Assembly (NCBI RefSeq): GCF_003131185.1
Contig: NZ_QFFU01000006.1
Span: forward strand, 1 to 64,000
From: Pseudomonas ovata
GTDB taxonomy: Bacteria; Pseudomonadota; Gammaproteobacteria; Pseudomonadales; Pseudomonadaceae
Direction of reading: 5' to 3'
Length of the DNA: 64,000 bases
Shown here: piece after piece, positions 19,806 to 28,386 of the stretch
Position numbering within the stretch: position 1 is the stretch's first letter
How the letters are laid out: every line of letters starts with the position of its first letter
The notes under the pieces: generated by a model
The model's database searches: none
What the model was told of the DNA's origin: nothing
What the model saw: only the letters and a program-made list of their open reading frames with translations
Position numbers and translations under genes: made by a program

Positions 19806-20054
19806 TGGGAGGCACTGCTGGCGATGGCTGTGTGACAGGCGCAGCAGGTGTATGGGCCTTGCTGGCCTCATCGCCGGATCGCCGCCCGCAGCAAGCCGCC
19901 TCCCACAGGATTGATGTTGTTCTGGATCTCTTGCCTGGCACCAGGCTGTGGGAGGCGGCTTGCCGGCGATGGCTATGGAGCAGACGCAGCAGATAGATCG
20001 GCCTTGCCGGCCTTATCGTCGGATAGCCGCTCTGAGCAGAGCCCCCCTCCCACC
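19806..20054. repeat. Two tandem BIMEs, GTGGGAGGCGGCTTGC family
   Basis: The first element runs from about 19806 (GTGGGAGGCACTGCTGGCG) to 19912 (GCAAGCCGCCTCCCACA inverted). The second runs from about 19949 (TGTGGGAGGCGGCTTGCCGG) to 20053 (CCCCCCTCCCAC). The inner segments share GCGCAGCAG/ACGCAGCAG and CCTTGCTGGCC/CCTTGCCGGCC. The two convergent genes on either side end outside it. This is a different REP family from those at 13.5 and 36.3 kb. Confidence 0.8.
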
Positions 20055-20089
20055 CGTCAGATGTGCGGCTCAAGAGAAACGTATGGGCT

Positions 20090-22228
20090 TTACACCCGGA
20101 ACTGATTGATCAGGCGGCGCTGCTGTTCGGCCAGGCGTGTCAGTTCGGCGCTGGCCTGGCTGGCTTCGTCGGCACCGCCGGCGACTTCCCGGGCCACTTC
20201 GCCGATATTGATCACGTTGCGGTTGATGTCGTCGGCTACCGCGCTCTGTTCTTCGGCGGCGCTGGCAATCTGGGTATTCATGTCGTTGATCACCGACACT
20301 GCCTGAGTAATGCTCCCCAGGGCTTCGGCGGCCTGGGTGGCATGGGTAACGCTTTCGTCCGTCCGGTTCTGGCTGTCCTGCATGACCTGCACCACCTGGC
20401 GGGTGCCGGATTGCAACTGCTGGATCATGCTCTGGATTTCCTGGGTGGCCTGCTGGGTCTTCTGCGCCAGGTTGCGCACCTCGTCGGCAACCACGGCAAA
20501 GCCGCGACCCTGCTCACCGGCACGTGCCGCCTCGATGGCGGCGTTCAGGGCCAGCAGGTTGGTCTGCTCGGCAATGCCACGGATCGTGGTCAGGATGGCA
20601 TTGATGTTCTCGCTGTCGCGCGACAGCGTCTGCACCACCTCCACGGCATGCCCGATCTCCCGGGCCAGGTGACTGATCGAATCGGAGGTTTCCTGCACGA
20701 TGCTCATGCCCTGGTGCGCGGCACTGTCGGCATGGCTGGCGGCCTGTGCGGCCTGGGTGGCGTTACGCGCCACGTCCTGGGCGGTGGCGGTCATTTCCTG
20801 CACCGCCGTGGCCACCTGGTCGATCTCGGCCAGCTGTTTCTGAATGCCCTGGTGCGTGCGAATGGCGATGTCGGCGCTGTGCTCCGAAGAATCGCTGACC
20901 TTCTGCACCGAGCTGATTACCTGGCTGATCATGGTCTGCAGTTTGCCCAGAAACGTATTGAAGCCCAGCGCGATGCTGCCCAGTTCGTCGGCGCGGTCGC
21001 TGTGCAGGCGACGGGTCAGGTCGCCTTCACCCTGGGCGATGTCATCGAGCATGGCAACCATCTGCTTGAGCGGCCGGGCAATGCCACGCGCCGTCAGCCA
21101 GATCACTAGCAGGCCGACCGCGGCGATCAACAGGCCGACCAGGGTCATGGCGAAGATGTCACTGCTGCGTTGTGCCTGCAGGTCCTGCTGAAGCTTTTCC
21201 TGGTCAGCCATCACGGCGCTGAGTGGCAGTTGCATCATCAGCGTCCAGCGTGCATTGGTAGCGCCAATGTTGAAGGGCATGTACACCTCGACATGCCCGT
21301 GTTCTTCGTCCAGGTCGTAGCTGACCTGATCATTGACCAGCTTGCTCAGGTTGGCGACTTCGTTGGCGTCCAGCAGCTTGCTGGCCTTCTGGCCCAGCAG
21401 GCTCTTGTCCTTGGTGTAGGCCACCACGCCACCATTGTTGGCAATCAGTGCGATTTCGCCGGCACCGTCATACAGGCTGCGATCAACGGCTTCGAGCATT
21501 TCCTGGACAAAGTCCACCGACAGGTCGGCCCCGACAATGCCCTGGAAGGTGCCGTTGACCATGATCGGCGCGATGAACGACGACAGCATGATGGTGCGGT
21601 TGCCGATCGGGTAGGGTGCCGGGTCCACCACACAGCCCTTGCCGGTCTCCTTGGCGCACTGGTAGTACTCGTTGGCGCGCACGCCAGTCGGCAACAGGGC
21701 GCTGTTGTCCAGGTCGGTAAGCTTGTCCAGCGACAGGCTGCCATCAGCGTTGCGGAACCACAGCGGGACGAAGCGCCCGTTCGTGTCCATCCCGACCTGG
21801 CCGCTGTTGGCATATTGAGCGTCATTGCGCAGCAGGCCGTTGGGTTCCCAGCCAACGTAGGCGTCGACCAGTTTGGGATTCTTGTCCAGCACATCGCGGG
21901 TCAGGGTGATCATGTCTTCACGGCTCATCTGCAGCGCCGCACGCCCCTGGCTGTCGGTCGTGCCGAGCAGGGCGTTGGTCTGGGCCAGGCTGGTGGCCGC
22001 TTGCAGCGGCAGCTCCAGCGCCTGGCGAATCGCACTGGCCTGGCTCTGGGCCAGCGCTTCGAGACGCTGACGCACAGCGATTTCCGACTGCTGGCGGGTG
22101 CGCTGCTCGACCAGCGCCTGGGTCCGGGCCCCGGAATACAGGGCATAGCCGATCAGGGCCGCGGCCACACCCAGCACGATCGTGCCGGCCAGAAACGCAA
22201 TGGAGAACTGGATCGACTTGAATTTCAT
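20090..22228 (-). CDS. Methyl-accepting chemotaxis protein with dCache-type ligand domain
   Basis: A 712-residue inner-membrane chemoreceptor. TM1 spans about residues 9-31. A large periplasmic dCache-type sensor spans about 32-357 ([32 protein letters not shown]). TM2 spans 358-380, HAMP about 381-435. The cytoplasmic signalling hairpin has [20 protein letters not shown]. The neighbourhood (mqo, PA4642-like, M48 protease, RsmC-like) parallels that of P. aeruginosa PctD (PA4633), a choline/acetylcholine receptor as I recall. The ligand by orthology is inference only. No pentapeptide tether was seen at the C-terminus. Confidence 0.93.
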   Translation of the reverse strand: MKFKSIQFSIAFLAGTIVLGVAAALIGYALYSGARTQALVEQRTRQQSEIAVRQRLEALAQSQASAIRQALELPLQAATSLAQTNALLGTTDSQGRAALQMSREDMITLTRDVLDKNPKLVDAYVGWEPNGLLRNDAQYANSGQVGMDTNGRFVPLWFRNADGSLSLDKLTDLDNSALLPTGVRANEYYQCAKETGKGCVVDPAPYPIGNRTIMLSSFIAPIMVNGTFQGIVGADLSVDFVQEMLEAVDRSLYDGAGEIALIANNGGVVAYTKDKSLLGQKASKLLDANEVANLSKLVNDQVSYDLDEEHGHVEVYMPFNIGATNARWTLMMQLPLSAVMADQEKLQQDLQAQRSSDIFAMTLVGLLIAAVGLLVIWLTARGIARPLKQMVAMLDDIAQGEGDLTRRLHSDRADELGSIALGFNTFLGKLQTMISQVISSVQKVSDSSEHSADIAIRTHQGIQKQLAEIDQVATAVQEMTATAQDVARNATQAAQAASHADSAAHQGMSIVQETSDSISHLAREIGHAVEVVQTLSRDSENINAILTTIRGIAEQTNLLALNAAIEAARAGEQGRGFAVVADEVRNLAQKTQQATQEIQSMIQQLQSGTRQVVQVMQDSQNRTDESVTHATQAAEALGSITQAVSVINDMNTQIASAAEEQSAVADDINRNVINIGEVAREVAGGADEASQASAELTRLAEQQRRLINQFRV

Positions 22229-22441
22229 ACCGGCTCCGGACAGAAAGAAGGCTCGCTCTATAGAGCGCTATCGCCCGCAATCCGAAAATCATGAGCCGCT
22301 TGAAGCGACAGGATTGCAAGAACATGGCATGACGGTCTTTGTTGCCGGCAGGGAACCCGGGGCGCTCGACAGGGACCAACAAGGCGCTTGCAGTGCGGCT
22401 GCAAGGTTCAGGATGACCATCACTTTCAGAAGGAGCGCGCC

Positions 22442-23185
22442 GTGTTGCGTCAGATGTGGGTTGCAGGTGTATTCAGTGCCGTTTTGCTCGTGGGCGGTTG
22501 CCATACGAATACGATCGACGTCAATCAGGTGTATGCCCGCACCTATCAGCAAACGCTGGCTGAAGCGGCCAGCCGTCAGGCGCTGGACACCACCAGCGCC
22601 AATGCCCGGCGGGTGCAGGGCATTGCCGAACGACTGATGACCCAGGCGCCGAAGCTATACCCCGATGCCGCACAGTGGCAGTGGCAGGTCAGCCTGATCA
22701 AGGACGATGAACTCAACGCCAAGGGTGGACCGGGTGGCAAGGTCATGATTCATACCGGAGTGCTCGATCAGCTTCAACCGACCGATGATGAGCTGGCGGC
22801 AATTATTGCCGGTGTCATTGCCCGTGCCGACAGCCCGGAGAGCCATGAAGCGATACGCAGGCGCCATGCCCCGGCGGTTATACCCGCGACGTCGAGAGTC
22901 CTGGGCATGAACGAGGCCGGCATGGCCTTGGCCGAGCAAGTGACTGAAGCCAAAAGCCAGGCGCGGATGGAAGCGCGGGTCGATGTGCAAAGTCTGGAAT
23001 GGCTTGCCAGGTCAGGCTATAACCCCAATGCGGCGGTGACGATACTGGAAAAAATGTTGCAACGTGAAGGGCTCTCGGCCACTGAGCTCAATGGACTGCG
23101 CCGGCTGGTCGAGCCCCGGACCCAACGCTTGCGCGAAGCGATTCCCAAGGTCATGCCACTGTATGAGCAGGCCAGCAAGCCTTGA
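22442..23185 (+). CDS. M48-like lipoprotein lacking the zinc site (pseudoprotease)
   Basis: 247 residues from a GTG at 22442 behind AGAAGGAG. The lipoprotein signal ends VLLVGGC. It is a paralogue of the next gene: QWQWQVSLIKDDELNAKGGP matches QWQWEVNLIKSDELNANCGP, and GYNPNAAV and AIPKVMPLYEQA are shared. Where the neighbour has HEIAH this protein reads GVIAR, so the zinc-binding histidines and catalytic glutamate are gone. A central segment is also shortened. It is likely a regulator, decoy or decaying duplicate. Confidence 0.85.
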   Translation: MLRQMWVAGVFSAVLLVGGCHTNTIDVNQVYARTYQQTLAEAASRQALDTTSANARRVQGIAERLMTQAPKLYPDAAQWQWQVSLIKDDELNAKGGPGGKVMIHTGVLDQLQPTDDELAAIIAGVIARADSPESHEAIRRRHAPAVIPATSRVLGMNEAGMALAEQVTEAKSQARMEARVDVQSLEWLARSGYNPNAAVTILEKMLQREGLSATELNGLRRLVEPRTQRLREAIPKVMPLYEQASKP

Positions 23186-23307
23186 GTACCACTGGCCAGG
23201 GAACCAAGGCCCTGCAATGATGACCAATAGCTCGAATCGGCCGGTCTCTGGCGCAGGATTGCTGCAGGACCTGGCATGACCGCCACGTTTTTAAGGAGTG
23301 TCCCGTG

Positions 23308-24126
23308 ATGCGCCAGTATTTTGCTTTATCTGCCTTGAGCGCCACTTTGTTGCTGGCTGGCTGCCAGGCGGTCAATACCACCACAGGCGACTCGGTGGGT
23401 GTTGAACGCAAGCAGTACATGTTCAGCATGCTGTCGACTGAGCAAGTCAACCAGATGTATGCCCAGTCTTATCAGAAGACCGTGGGCGAGGCGACCAGCC
23501 AGGGCGTGCTTGACACCACCAGCAACAACGCCAAGCGCGTGCGTGCGATTGCCAATCGGCTGATTGCCCAGGCGCCCAAGCTGCGTCCTGACGCCGCGCA
23601 GTGGCAATGGGAAGTGAACCTGATCAAGAGTGATGAACTCAACGCCAATTGCGGTCCTGGCGGCAAGATCATTGTCTATTCCGGGCTGATCGATCAGCTC
23701 AAGCTCAGCGATGATGAGCTTGCGGCCGTCATGGGCCATGAGATCGCCCATGCCCTGCGCGAGCACGGCCGCGAAGCGATGTCCAAGGCCTATGGCCTTG
23801 AAATGGGCAAGCAGGGCGCGAGCGCCTTGTTCGGCCTGGGCGAAACCAGCCTGGCGATGGCCGACACCGTGGTCAACTACGCCATGACCCTGCCCAACAG
23901 CCGCAGCAACGAAAACGAAGCCGACCTGCTGGGCCTGGAACTGGCCGCCCGCGCCGGCTACAACCCCAATGCCGCGATCACCCTGTGGCAGAAGATGACC
24001 CAGCAATCGGGTGGCTCGCCGCCTGAGTTCATGAGCACCCACCCGGCCTCGCAGAGTCGCATCGCGTCGCTGGAAGCGGCGATTCCAAAAGTCATGCCGC
24101 TGTATCAGCAGGCCCCCAAGACCTGA
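23308..24126 (+). CDS. M48-family metalloprotease lipoprotein (LoiP/YcaL-like)
   Basis: A zinc metalloprotease anchored to the outer membrane, 272 residues. The signal ends LLLAGCQAV. The catalytic motif is VMGHEIAHALREHGREA and the third ligand region NENEADLLGLELA. Members degrade misfolded outer-membrane or periplasmic proteins. Start ATG 23308 or GTG 23305, both behind AAGGAGTGTC. It follows its degenerate paralogue by about 120 bp in the same direction. Confidence 0.93.
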   Translation: MRQYFALSALSATLLLAGCQAVNTTTGDSVGVERKQYMFSMLSTEQVNQMYAQSYQKTVGEATSQGVLDTTSNNAKRVRAIANRLIAQAPKLRPDAAQWQWEVNLIKSDELNANCGPGGKIIVYSGLIDQLKLSDDELAAVMGHEIAHALREHGREAMSKAYGLEMGKQGASALFGLGETSLAMADTVVNYAMTLPNSRSNENEADLLGLELAARAGYNPNAAITLWQKMTQQSGGSPPEFMSTHPASQSRIASLEAAIPKVMPLYQQAPKT

Positions 24127-24207
24127 GGCCATTCGCACCGCAAGCGCGAGCAAGCTCGCCAATGCAGTCTGTCAGGCACTGAAGTTTTTGCATGCGTCCT
24201 GCTTGCG

Positions 24208-24792
24208 CTACACCCAGCCGCTGACCTGCATGGCCTTGTACACCGCCACCAGCGCCAGCACGAAAAAGGCGCTGGCGGCCAGGCGGCGGATCAGGGTCAG
24301 CGGCAGTTTGTCGGCGGCGAAGTTGCCAGCCAGCACCACCGGTACGTTGGCGATCAGCATGCCGACCGTGGTGCCGATGATCACTAGCCACAGGTGACTG
24401 TACTGCGCGGCCAGCATGACCGTGGCGATCTGGGTCTTGTCGCCGATCTCGGCAATGAAAAACGTGATCAGCGTGGTCATGAACGGGCCGAACTTGCGGG
24501 CTGTGCTCGCCTCATCCTCATCCATCTTGTCGGGCACCAGCGTCCATAACGCAGTGGCGGTAAAGCTGGCAGCCAGCACCCAGTGCAGCACCACATCCGA
24601 AAAGAACTGGCTGAACCAGGCGCCCACGGCACCGGCGGCGGCATGGTTGGCCAGTGTGGCGGCCACGATACCGGCGATGATCGGCCAGGGCTTGCGAAAG
24701 CGGGCCGCCAGAATGAGCGCCAACAGTTGGGTCTTGTCGCCGATTTCGGCAAGCGCCACGACGGCGGTAGGGATAAGCAATGATTCCAGCAT
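24208..24792 (-). CDS. TMEM165/GDT1 (UPF0016) family manganese exporter
   Basis: 194 residues with six predicted membrane helices and the duplicated family signature: ALAEIGDKTQLLALILAAR near residue 14 and FIAEIGDKTQIATVMLAAQ near residue 112. These E-x-G-D-K-T motifs form the cation site. Bacterial members such as MneA export Mn(II). A yybP-ykoY-like manganese riboswitch in the leader supports this role. SD AGGAAACCTG precedes the ATG. Confidence 0.92.
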   Translation of the reverse strand: MLESLLIPTAVVALAEIGDKTQLLALILAARFRKPWPIIAGIVAATLANHAAAGAVGAWFSQFFSDVVLHWVLAASFTATALWTLVPDKMDEDEASTARKFGPFMTTLITFFIAEIGDKTQIATVMLAAQYSHLWLVIIGTTVGMLIANVPVVLAGNFAADKLPLTLIRRLAASAFFVLALVAVYKAMQVSGWV

Positions 24793-24814
24793 CAGGTTTC
24801 CTGGGGGCGGGTCG

Positions 24815-24996
24815 ACACGGCTATGACACGTACAGCCTTCCCGCCCGGTAAGGTGTGCGTGTCATAGGTCTTGTCAAACCGCTGATCCGTCTGATGCGGA
24901 TTCCGGGTCGCACGCACCATGGCCTGTTGGCCAAGTATGTTGATGCATGCCGCTCGAGCAGGGTGCTCGTGGGAGACTACTCCCCTAGGACGGGGC
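24815..24996 (-). ncRNA. yybP-ykoY-like manganese riboswitch
   Basis: On the minus strand the leader reads GGGGAGUAG (24985-24977), a GC-rich three-way-junction region, then AGACCUAUGACACGCACACC (24871-24852) and CCGGGCGGG. The GGGGAGUAG block and AGACCU..ACC arrangement match the yybP-ykoY motif as I know it. It lies directly upstream of a TMEM165-family Mn exporter gene, a standard location. Exact ends are approximate. Confidence 0.8.
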
Positions 24997-25037
24997 GGAT
25001 TCTGCCTTCACCAAACGCTTTGGGCAAGCGCTTATTT

Positions 25038-26036
25038 TCAACTGCGCCGGGCCTTGTAGATCTTGAAGCCATTGCCTTGGGCCAGCACGTCACAGCTGCC
25101 GAACTGGCTTTCGATTACCGGTTGATAACGCAGGAAGTTGTTGGCCACCAGGCGCAGTTCGCCACCGGATCGCAGATGTTCGCGCGATTTTTTCAGCAGG
25201 TTTTCCGTGGCCTTGTAGTCGGTGTGCACCCCGACATGAAACGGCGGGTTGCTCAGGATCGTGCTCAGGCCCTTGGGGGCGGCATCGATGCCGTCGCCGG
25301 TGATCACCTGCGCCTGCAAGCCATTGGCGGCCAGTGTCAGCACCGAACTGGCGGTGGCGAACGCATCCACGTCGAGCATGACCACGTCGGTCTGCGGGTT
25401 GCGACGCTTGATCGCCGCGCCAAGCACACCGGCACCGCAGCCAAAATCCAGCAGCGAACCGCCCGGCAGTTTGTCCAGATGCTCCAGCAACAATGCCGTG
25501 CCGCGATCAAGCCGGCCGTGGCTGAAGACACCGGGCAGGCTGATCACGGTCAGCGGACCGTCAGCCAGGGCGATTTCATAGGTCTTGGCCAGGTCGTTCA
25601 GGGCGGTGGCCTGGGGGGCCTGCTCGACGCTCACCTGCCAGAGCTGGCAATGCCGGGCGCTGTCGAGCTTGCGTGGCCTGCCGAAAGGGTGCAACTGCTT
25701 GGCCGCCGCCTCGATTCCGCCGCGTTTTTCGCCGACCAGGAACAGCTCGCGCCCGGCCAGGCGCGAGGCCAGGGCATTGAGCAGGTAGTCGGTCAGGTCG
25801 CGGGCCTTGGGCAGAAACAGCACCACGGCCTCGAAGTCATCGGCCGGGTGCTCGACGCCAAAATGCGTGCGGCCTTCGAAACGCGCCTCCAGCGCAGCCG
25901 ACTCGCCGGCATGCCAGGACCAGCCATGCGCATCGGGCAGCTTGCCCATCAGGTCATCGGCGGGCAGGCCGGCCAGCAGCACCTTGCCCTGAAACAGCTC
26001 GGCCTGCCGGAGTATCACTTCACTGCGCGGGTCCAT
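25038..26036 (-). CDS. rsmC: RsmC-like class I methyltransferase (16S rRNA m2G1207)
   Basis: 332 residues from ATG 26036 ([15 protein letters not shown]), behind CAGGAGCCAGG. The N-terminal half is the inactive domain typical of RsmC. The C-terminal SAM domain has [18 protein letters not shown] and the base-flipping NPPF motif ([13 protein letters not shown]). It probably methylates G1207 in 16S rRNA. A longer frame to 26186 runs through a BIME and is rejected. The start region and SD were copied into the downstream tandem repeat. Confidence 0.9.
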   Translation of the reverse strand: MDPRSEVILRQAELFQGKVLLAGLPADDLMGKLPDAHGWSWHAGESAALEARFEGRTHFGVEHPADDFEAVVLFLPKARDLTDYLLNALASRLAGRELFLVGEKRGGIEAAAKQLHPFGRPRKLDSARHCQLWQVSVEQAPQATALNDLAKTYEIALADGPLTVISLPGVFSHGRLDRGTALLLEHLDKLPGGSLLDFGCGAGVLGAAIKRRNPQTDVVMLDVDAFATASSVLTLAANGLQAQVITGDGIDAAPKGLSTILSNPPFHVGVHTDYKATENLLKKSREHLRSGGELRLVANNFLRYQPVIESQFGSCDVLAQGNGFKIYKARRS

Positions 26037-26536
26037 GTCCTGGCTCCTGAAAAAAGGGCGCAGTCTAACAGGGGACGGGTGTGGGAGGGCGCTCTGCCCG
26101 CGACCGAGTGCGCAGCGCTCGCAAAATTGTCGAAACGCCACAAAATCATGACTGCGAACGCTTTCAGAATTGGCGAAACGCCGCAATTTTACGACTGCTA
26201 CGCAGCCGGTCGCGGGCAGAGCGCGCTCCTACGGGCCCTGTGTCTGTTATGTGTCAGCGCGCCATTTCATTCAGGTCACCACTGTGCGGGTCCATGTTCT
26301 GGCTCCTGAAAAAAGGGCGCAGTCTAACGGGGACGGGTGTAGGAGCGCGCTCTGCCCGCGACCGAGTGCGCAGCGCTCGCAAAATTGTCGAAACGCCACA
26401 AAATCATGACTGCGAACGCTTTCAGAATTGGCGAAACGCCGCAATTTTACGACGGCTACGCAGCCGGTCGCGGGCAGAGCGCGCTCCTACGGCCCCTGTG
26501 TCTGTTATGTGTCAGCGCGCCATTTCATTCAGGTCA
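26021..26536. repeat. Tandem duplication (period 258-259 bp) spanning rsmC start, BIME and hprA end
   Basis: Copy 1 (about 26021-26279) and copy 2 (about 26280-26536) differ by few substitutions and a 1-bp indel (26070 region). Each contains the rsmC start codon and SD, a GTAGGAGCGCGCTCTGCCC-type BIME, and the last codons of the 2-hydroxyacid dehydrogenase with its TGA. Copy 2 therefore holds an orphan SD-ATG that opens a 13-codon frame. Copy 1 holds an orphan hprA tail. Confidence 0.9.
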
Positions 26537-27494
26537 CGACACGCTTGGGCGTACCGTCAGCGAACGCCCGGGCATTTTCGGCGATCTGGCCGACAATCCG
26601 TTGCCGGGCTTCGCGGGCACCCCAGGCGCTGTGCGGGGTGACGATCAGGCGCGGGATGTCGCCGGCCAGCAACGGGTTGCCGTTGACCGGGGGCTCGACA
26701 CTGAGCACGTCGGTCGCCGCGCCGCCCAGGTGGCCATTGCGCAGGGCCTCGGCCAAAGCCTGTTCATCGATCAGCCCGCCGCGGGCGGTGTTGACCACCA
26801 GCGCATGGGGCTTGAGCAGGCCCAGTTCGCGGGCGCCGATCATGTGCCGGGTCTGTTCGTTGAGCGGGCAGTGCAGGGTCAGGGCATCGACCTGTGGCAG
26901 CAGCGCCTCCAGCGGCAGACGATCGGCGCGGGCCGGGCGGCCCGGAATCTGGCCGACCAATACGCGCATGCCGAACGCTTCGGCCAGCCGCGCCACCGCA
27001 CCGCCCAGTTCGCCATGACCGAGCAGCCCCAGGGTCTTGCCCTCCAGCTCCATGATCGGAAAGTCGAGCAGGCAGAACTGCGCCGATTTCTGCCACAGCC
27101 CTTGCTGCACCGCACGCTGGTAATCGGGCAGGCGCGTGGCCAGTGCCAGCAGCAACAGCAGCGTGTGCTGGGCCACTGAGGCGGTGCCGTAGCCCTGGCA
27201 GTTGCACACCGTCACGCCATGCTCGCGGGCCGACACCAGGTCGACGTTATTGGTGCCGGTGGCCGCGACCAGCACCAGCTTGAGTTGCGGGCAGGCCGCG
27301 AAGGTCGCCGCATCGATCCGTACCTTGTTGGTGATCGCCACCTGTGCGCCCTGCAGACGCTCGCTGACCTGATCGGCCGGCGTGCCGGCATGCAGCACCA
27401 GCTCGGCAAAGCTGCCTTGCAGGGGGCTCAGGTCGAGGTCGCCCAGGTCCAGCGAGGTGTGATCAAGAAAAACTGCTCTGCCGACATTGCTCAT
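26529..27494 (-). CDS. hprA: D-2-hydroxyacid dehydrogenase (glycerate dehydrogenase/hydroxypyruvate reductase type)
   Basis: 321 residues. The Rossmann motif is LGLLGHGELGGAVARLAEAF. Catalytic Arg lies in NTARGGLIDEQAL, Glu in DVLSVEPP and His in TPHSAWGA, the full D-isomer-specific triad. It catalyses NAD(P)H-dependent hydroxypyruvate/glyoxylate reduction in family members. Substrate is inferred. The position next to an RsmC-like gene matches P. aeruginosa hprA. Its last codons and stop are part of the 258-bp tandem repeat. Confidence 0.9.
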   Translation of the reverse strand: MSNVGRAVFLDHTSLDLGDLDLSPLQGSFAELVLHAGTPADQVSERLQGAQVAITNKVRIDAATFAACPQLKLVLVAATGTNNVDLVSAREHGVTVCNCQGYGTASVAQHTLLLLLALATRLPDYQRAVQQGLWQKSAQFCLLDFPIMELEGKTLGLLGHGELGGAVARLAEAFGMRVLVGQIPGRPARADRLPLEALLPQVDALTLHCPLNEQTRHMIGARELGLLKPHALVVNTARGGLIDEQALAEALRNGHLGGAATDVLSVEPPVNGNPLLAGDIPRLIVTPHSAWGAREARQRIVGQIAENARAFADGTPKRVVT

Positions 27495-27618
27495 CGCTGT
27501 ACCTTTCAGGGGGAGAAGAGGGGTTGTATGTTTAGAGGCCTTTTTTCTATCACAGCCTGTGCGTGACGCAGACAGTTTTTGTCAGCTGGCGCCAGACTGC
27601 CTGCCCCCGGAGAACCTC

Positions 27619-28248
27619 ATGTACTGGGCTGAATTTCTGACCGTCGCACTGATTCACCTGCTGGCCGTGGCCAGCCCCGGCCCTGACTTTGCCGTGGTGG
27701 TGCGCGAGAGCGTGACCCACGGGCGCAAGGCCGGCACCTGGGCGGCGCTGGGCGTGGGCTCGGCCATTTTCGTGCACGTTGGCTACTCGCTGCTGGGCAT
27801 CGGCATCATCGTTTCCCAGTCCATCATGTTGTTCAATGCGCTGAAATGGGCCGCGGCCGCTTACCTGCTGTACATCGGCATCAAGGCCCTGCGCGCCAAA
27901 CCGGCCAGTGCTTCGCCTGAGGCGATCAAGGGCCAGGCTGTCGAACGTTCGGCGCGCGGCGCCTACGTCAGCGGGTTCGTCACCAACGGCCTGAACCCCA
28001 AGGCGACGCTGTTCTTCCTGTCGCTGTTCACCGTGGTCATCGACCCGCACACCCCGCTGCTGGTGCAGGGTGGCTATGGCGTGTACCTGGCCATCGCCAC
28101 GGCGCTGTGGTTCTGCCTGGTGGCGCGGCTGTTCAGCCAGACGCGTGTGCGCGAAGGTTTTGCCCGCATGGGCCATTGGTTTGATCGTGCCATGGGCGCG
28201 GTGCTGGTCGCCCTGGGCGTCAAACTGGCGTTTACCCAGGCCGGTTGA
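27619..28248 (+). CDS. LysE/RhtB-family amino acid exporter
   Basis: 209 residues from ATG 27619 (MYWAEFLTVALIHLLAVASP) with the family block SPGPDFAVVVRESVTHGRK and GFVTNGLNPKATLFFLSLF. About six hydrophobic segments. Such proteins export amino acids (threonine, homoserine, lysine). Substrate is unknown. The longest frame begins upstream without a ribosome site. It is divergent from hprA, with 124 bp between. Confidence 0.92.
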   Translation: MYWAEFLTVALIHLLAVASPGPDFAVVVRESVTHGRKAGTWAALGVGSAIFVHVGYSLLGIGIIVSQSIMLFNALKWAAAAYLLYIGIKALRAKPASASPEAIKGQAVERSARGAYVSGFVTNGLNPKATLFFLSLFTVVIDPHTPLLVQGGYGVYLAIATALWFCLVARLFSQTRVREGFARMGHWFDRAMGAVLVALGVKLAFTQAG

Positions 28249-28386
28249 GTCACCGGCAGCCTGTACGGGCGTGCAAGGCGCCCGTGCACCGGTCGGCAAA
28301 TCGTCCCTTTGACCGATGCAACTGGCGAGACGGCAGATCAACGTCCATATTGGTGCTTCGCCTGTGAACTCTGGAAAGGGACTCTT

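Noticed and set aside
24855..26309. 484-codon plus-strand frame
   Set aside because: Antisense to the rsmC-like gene and riboswitch; composition is not protein-like.
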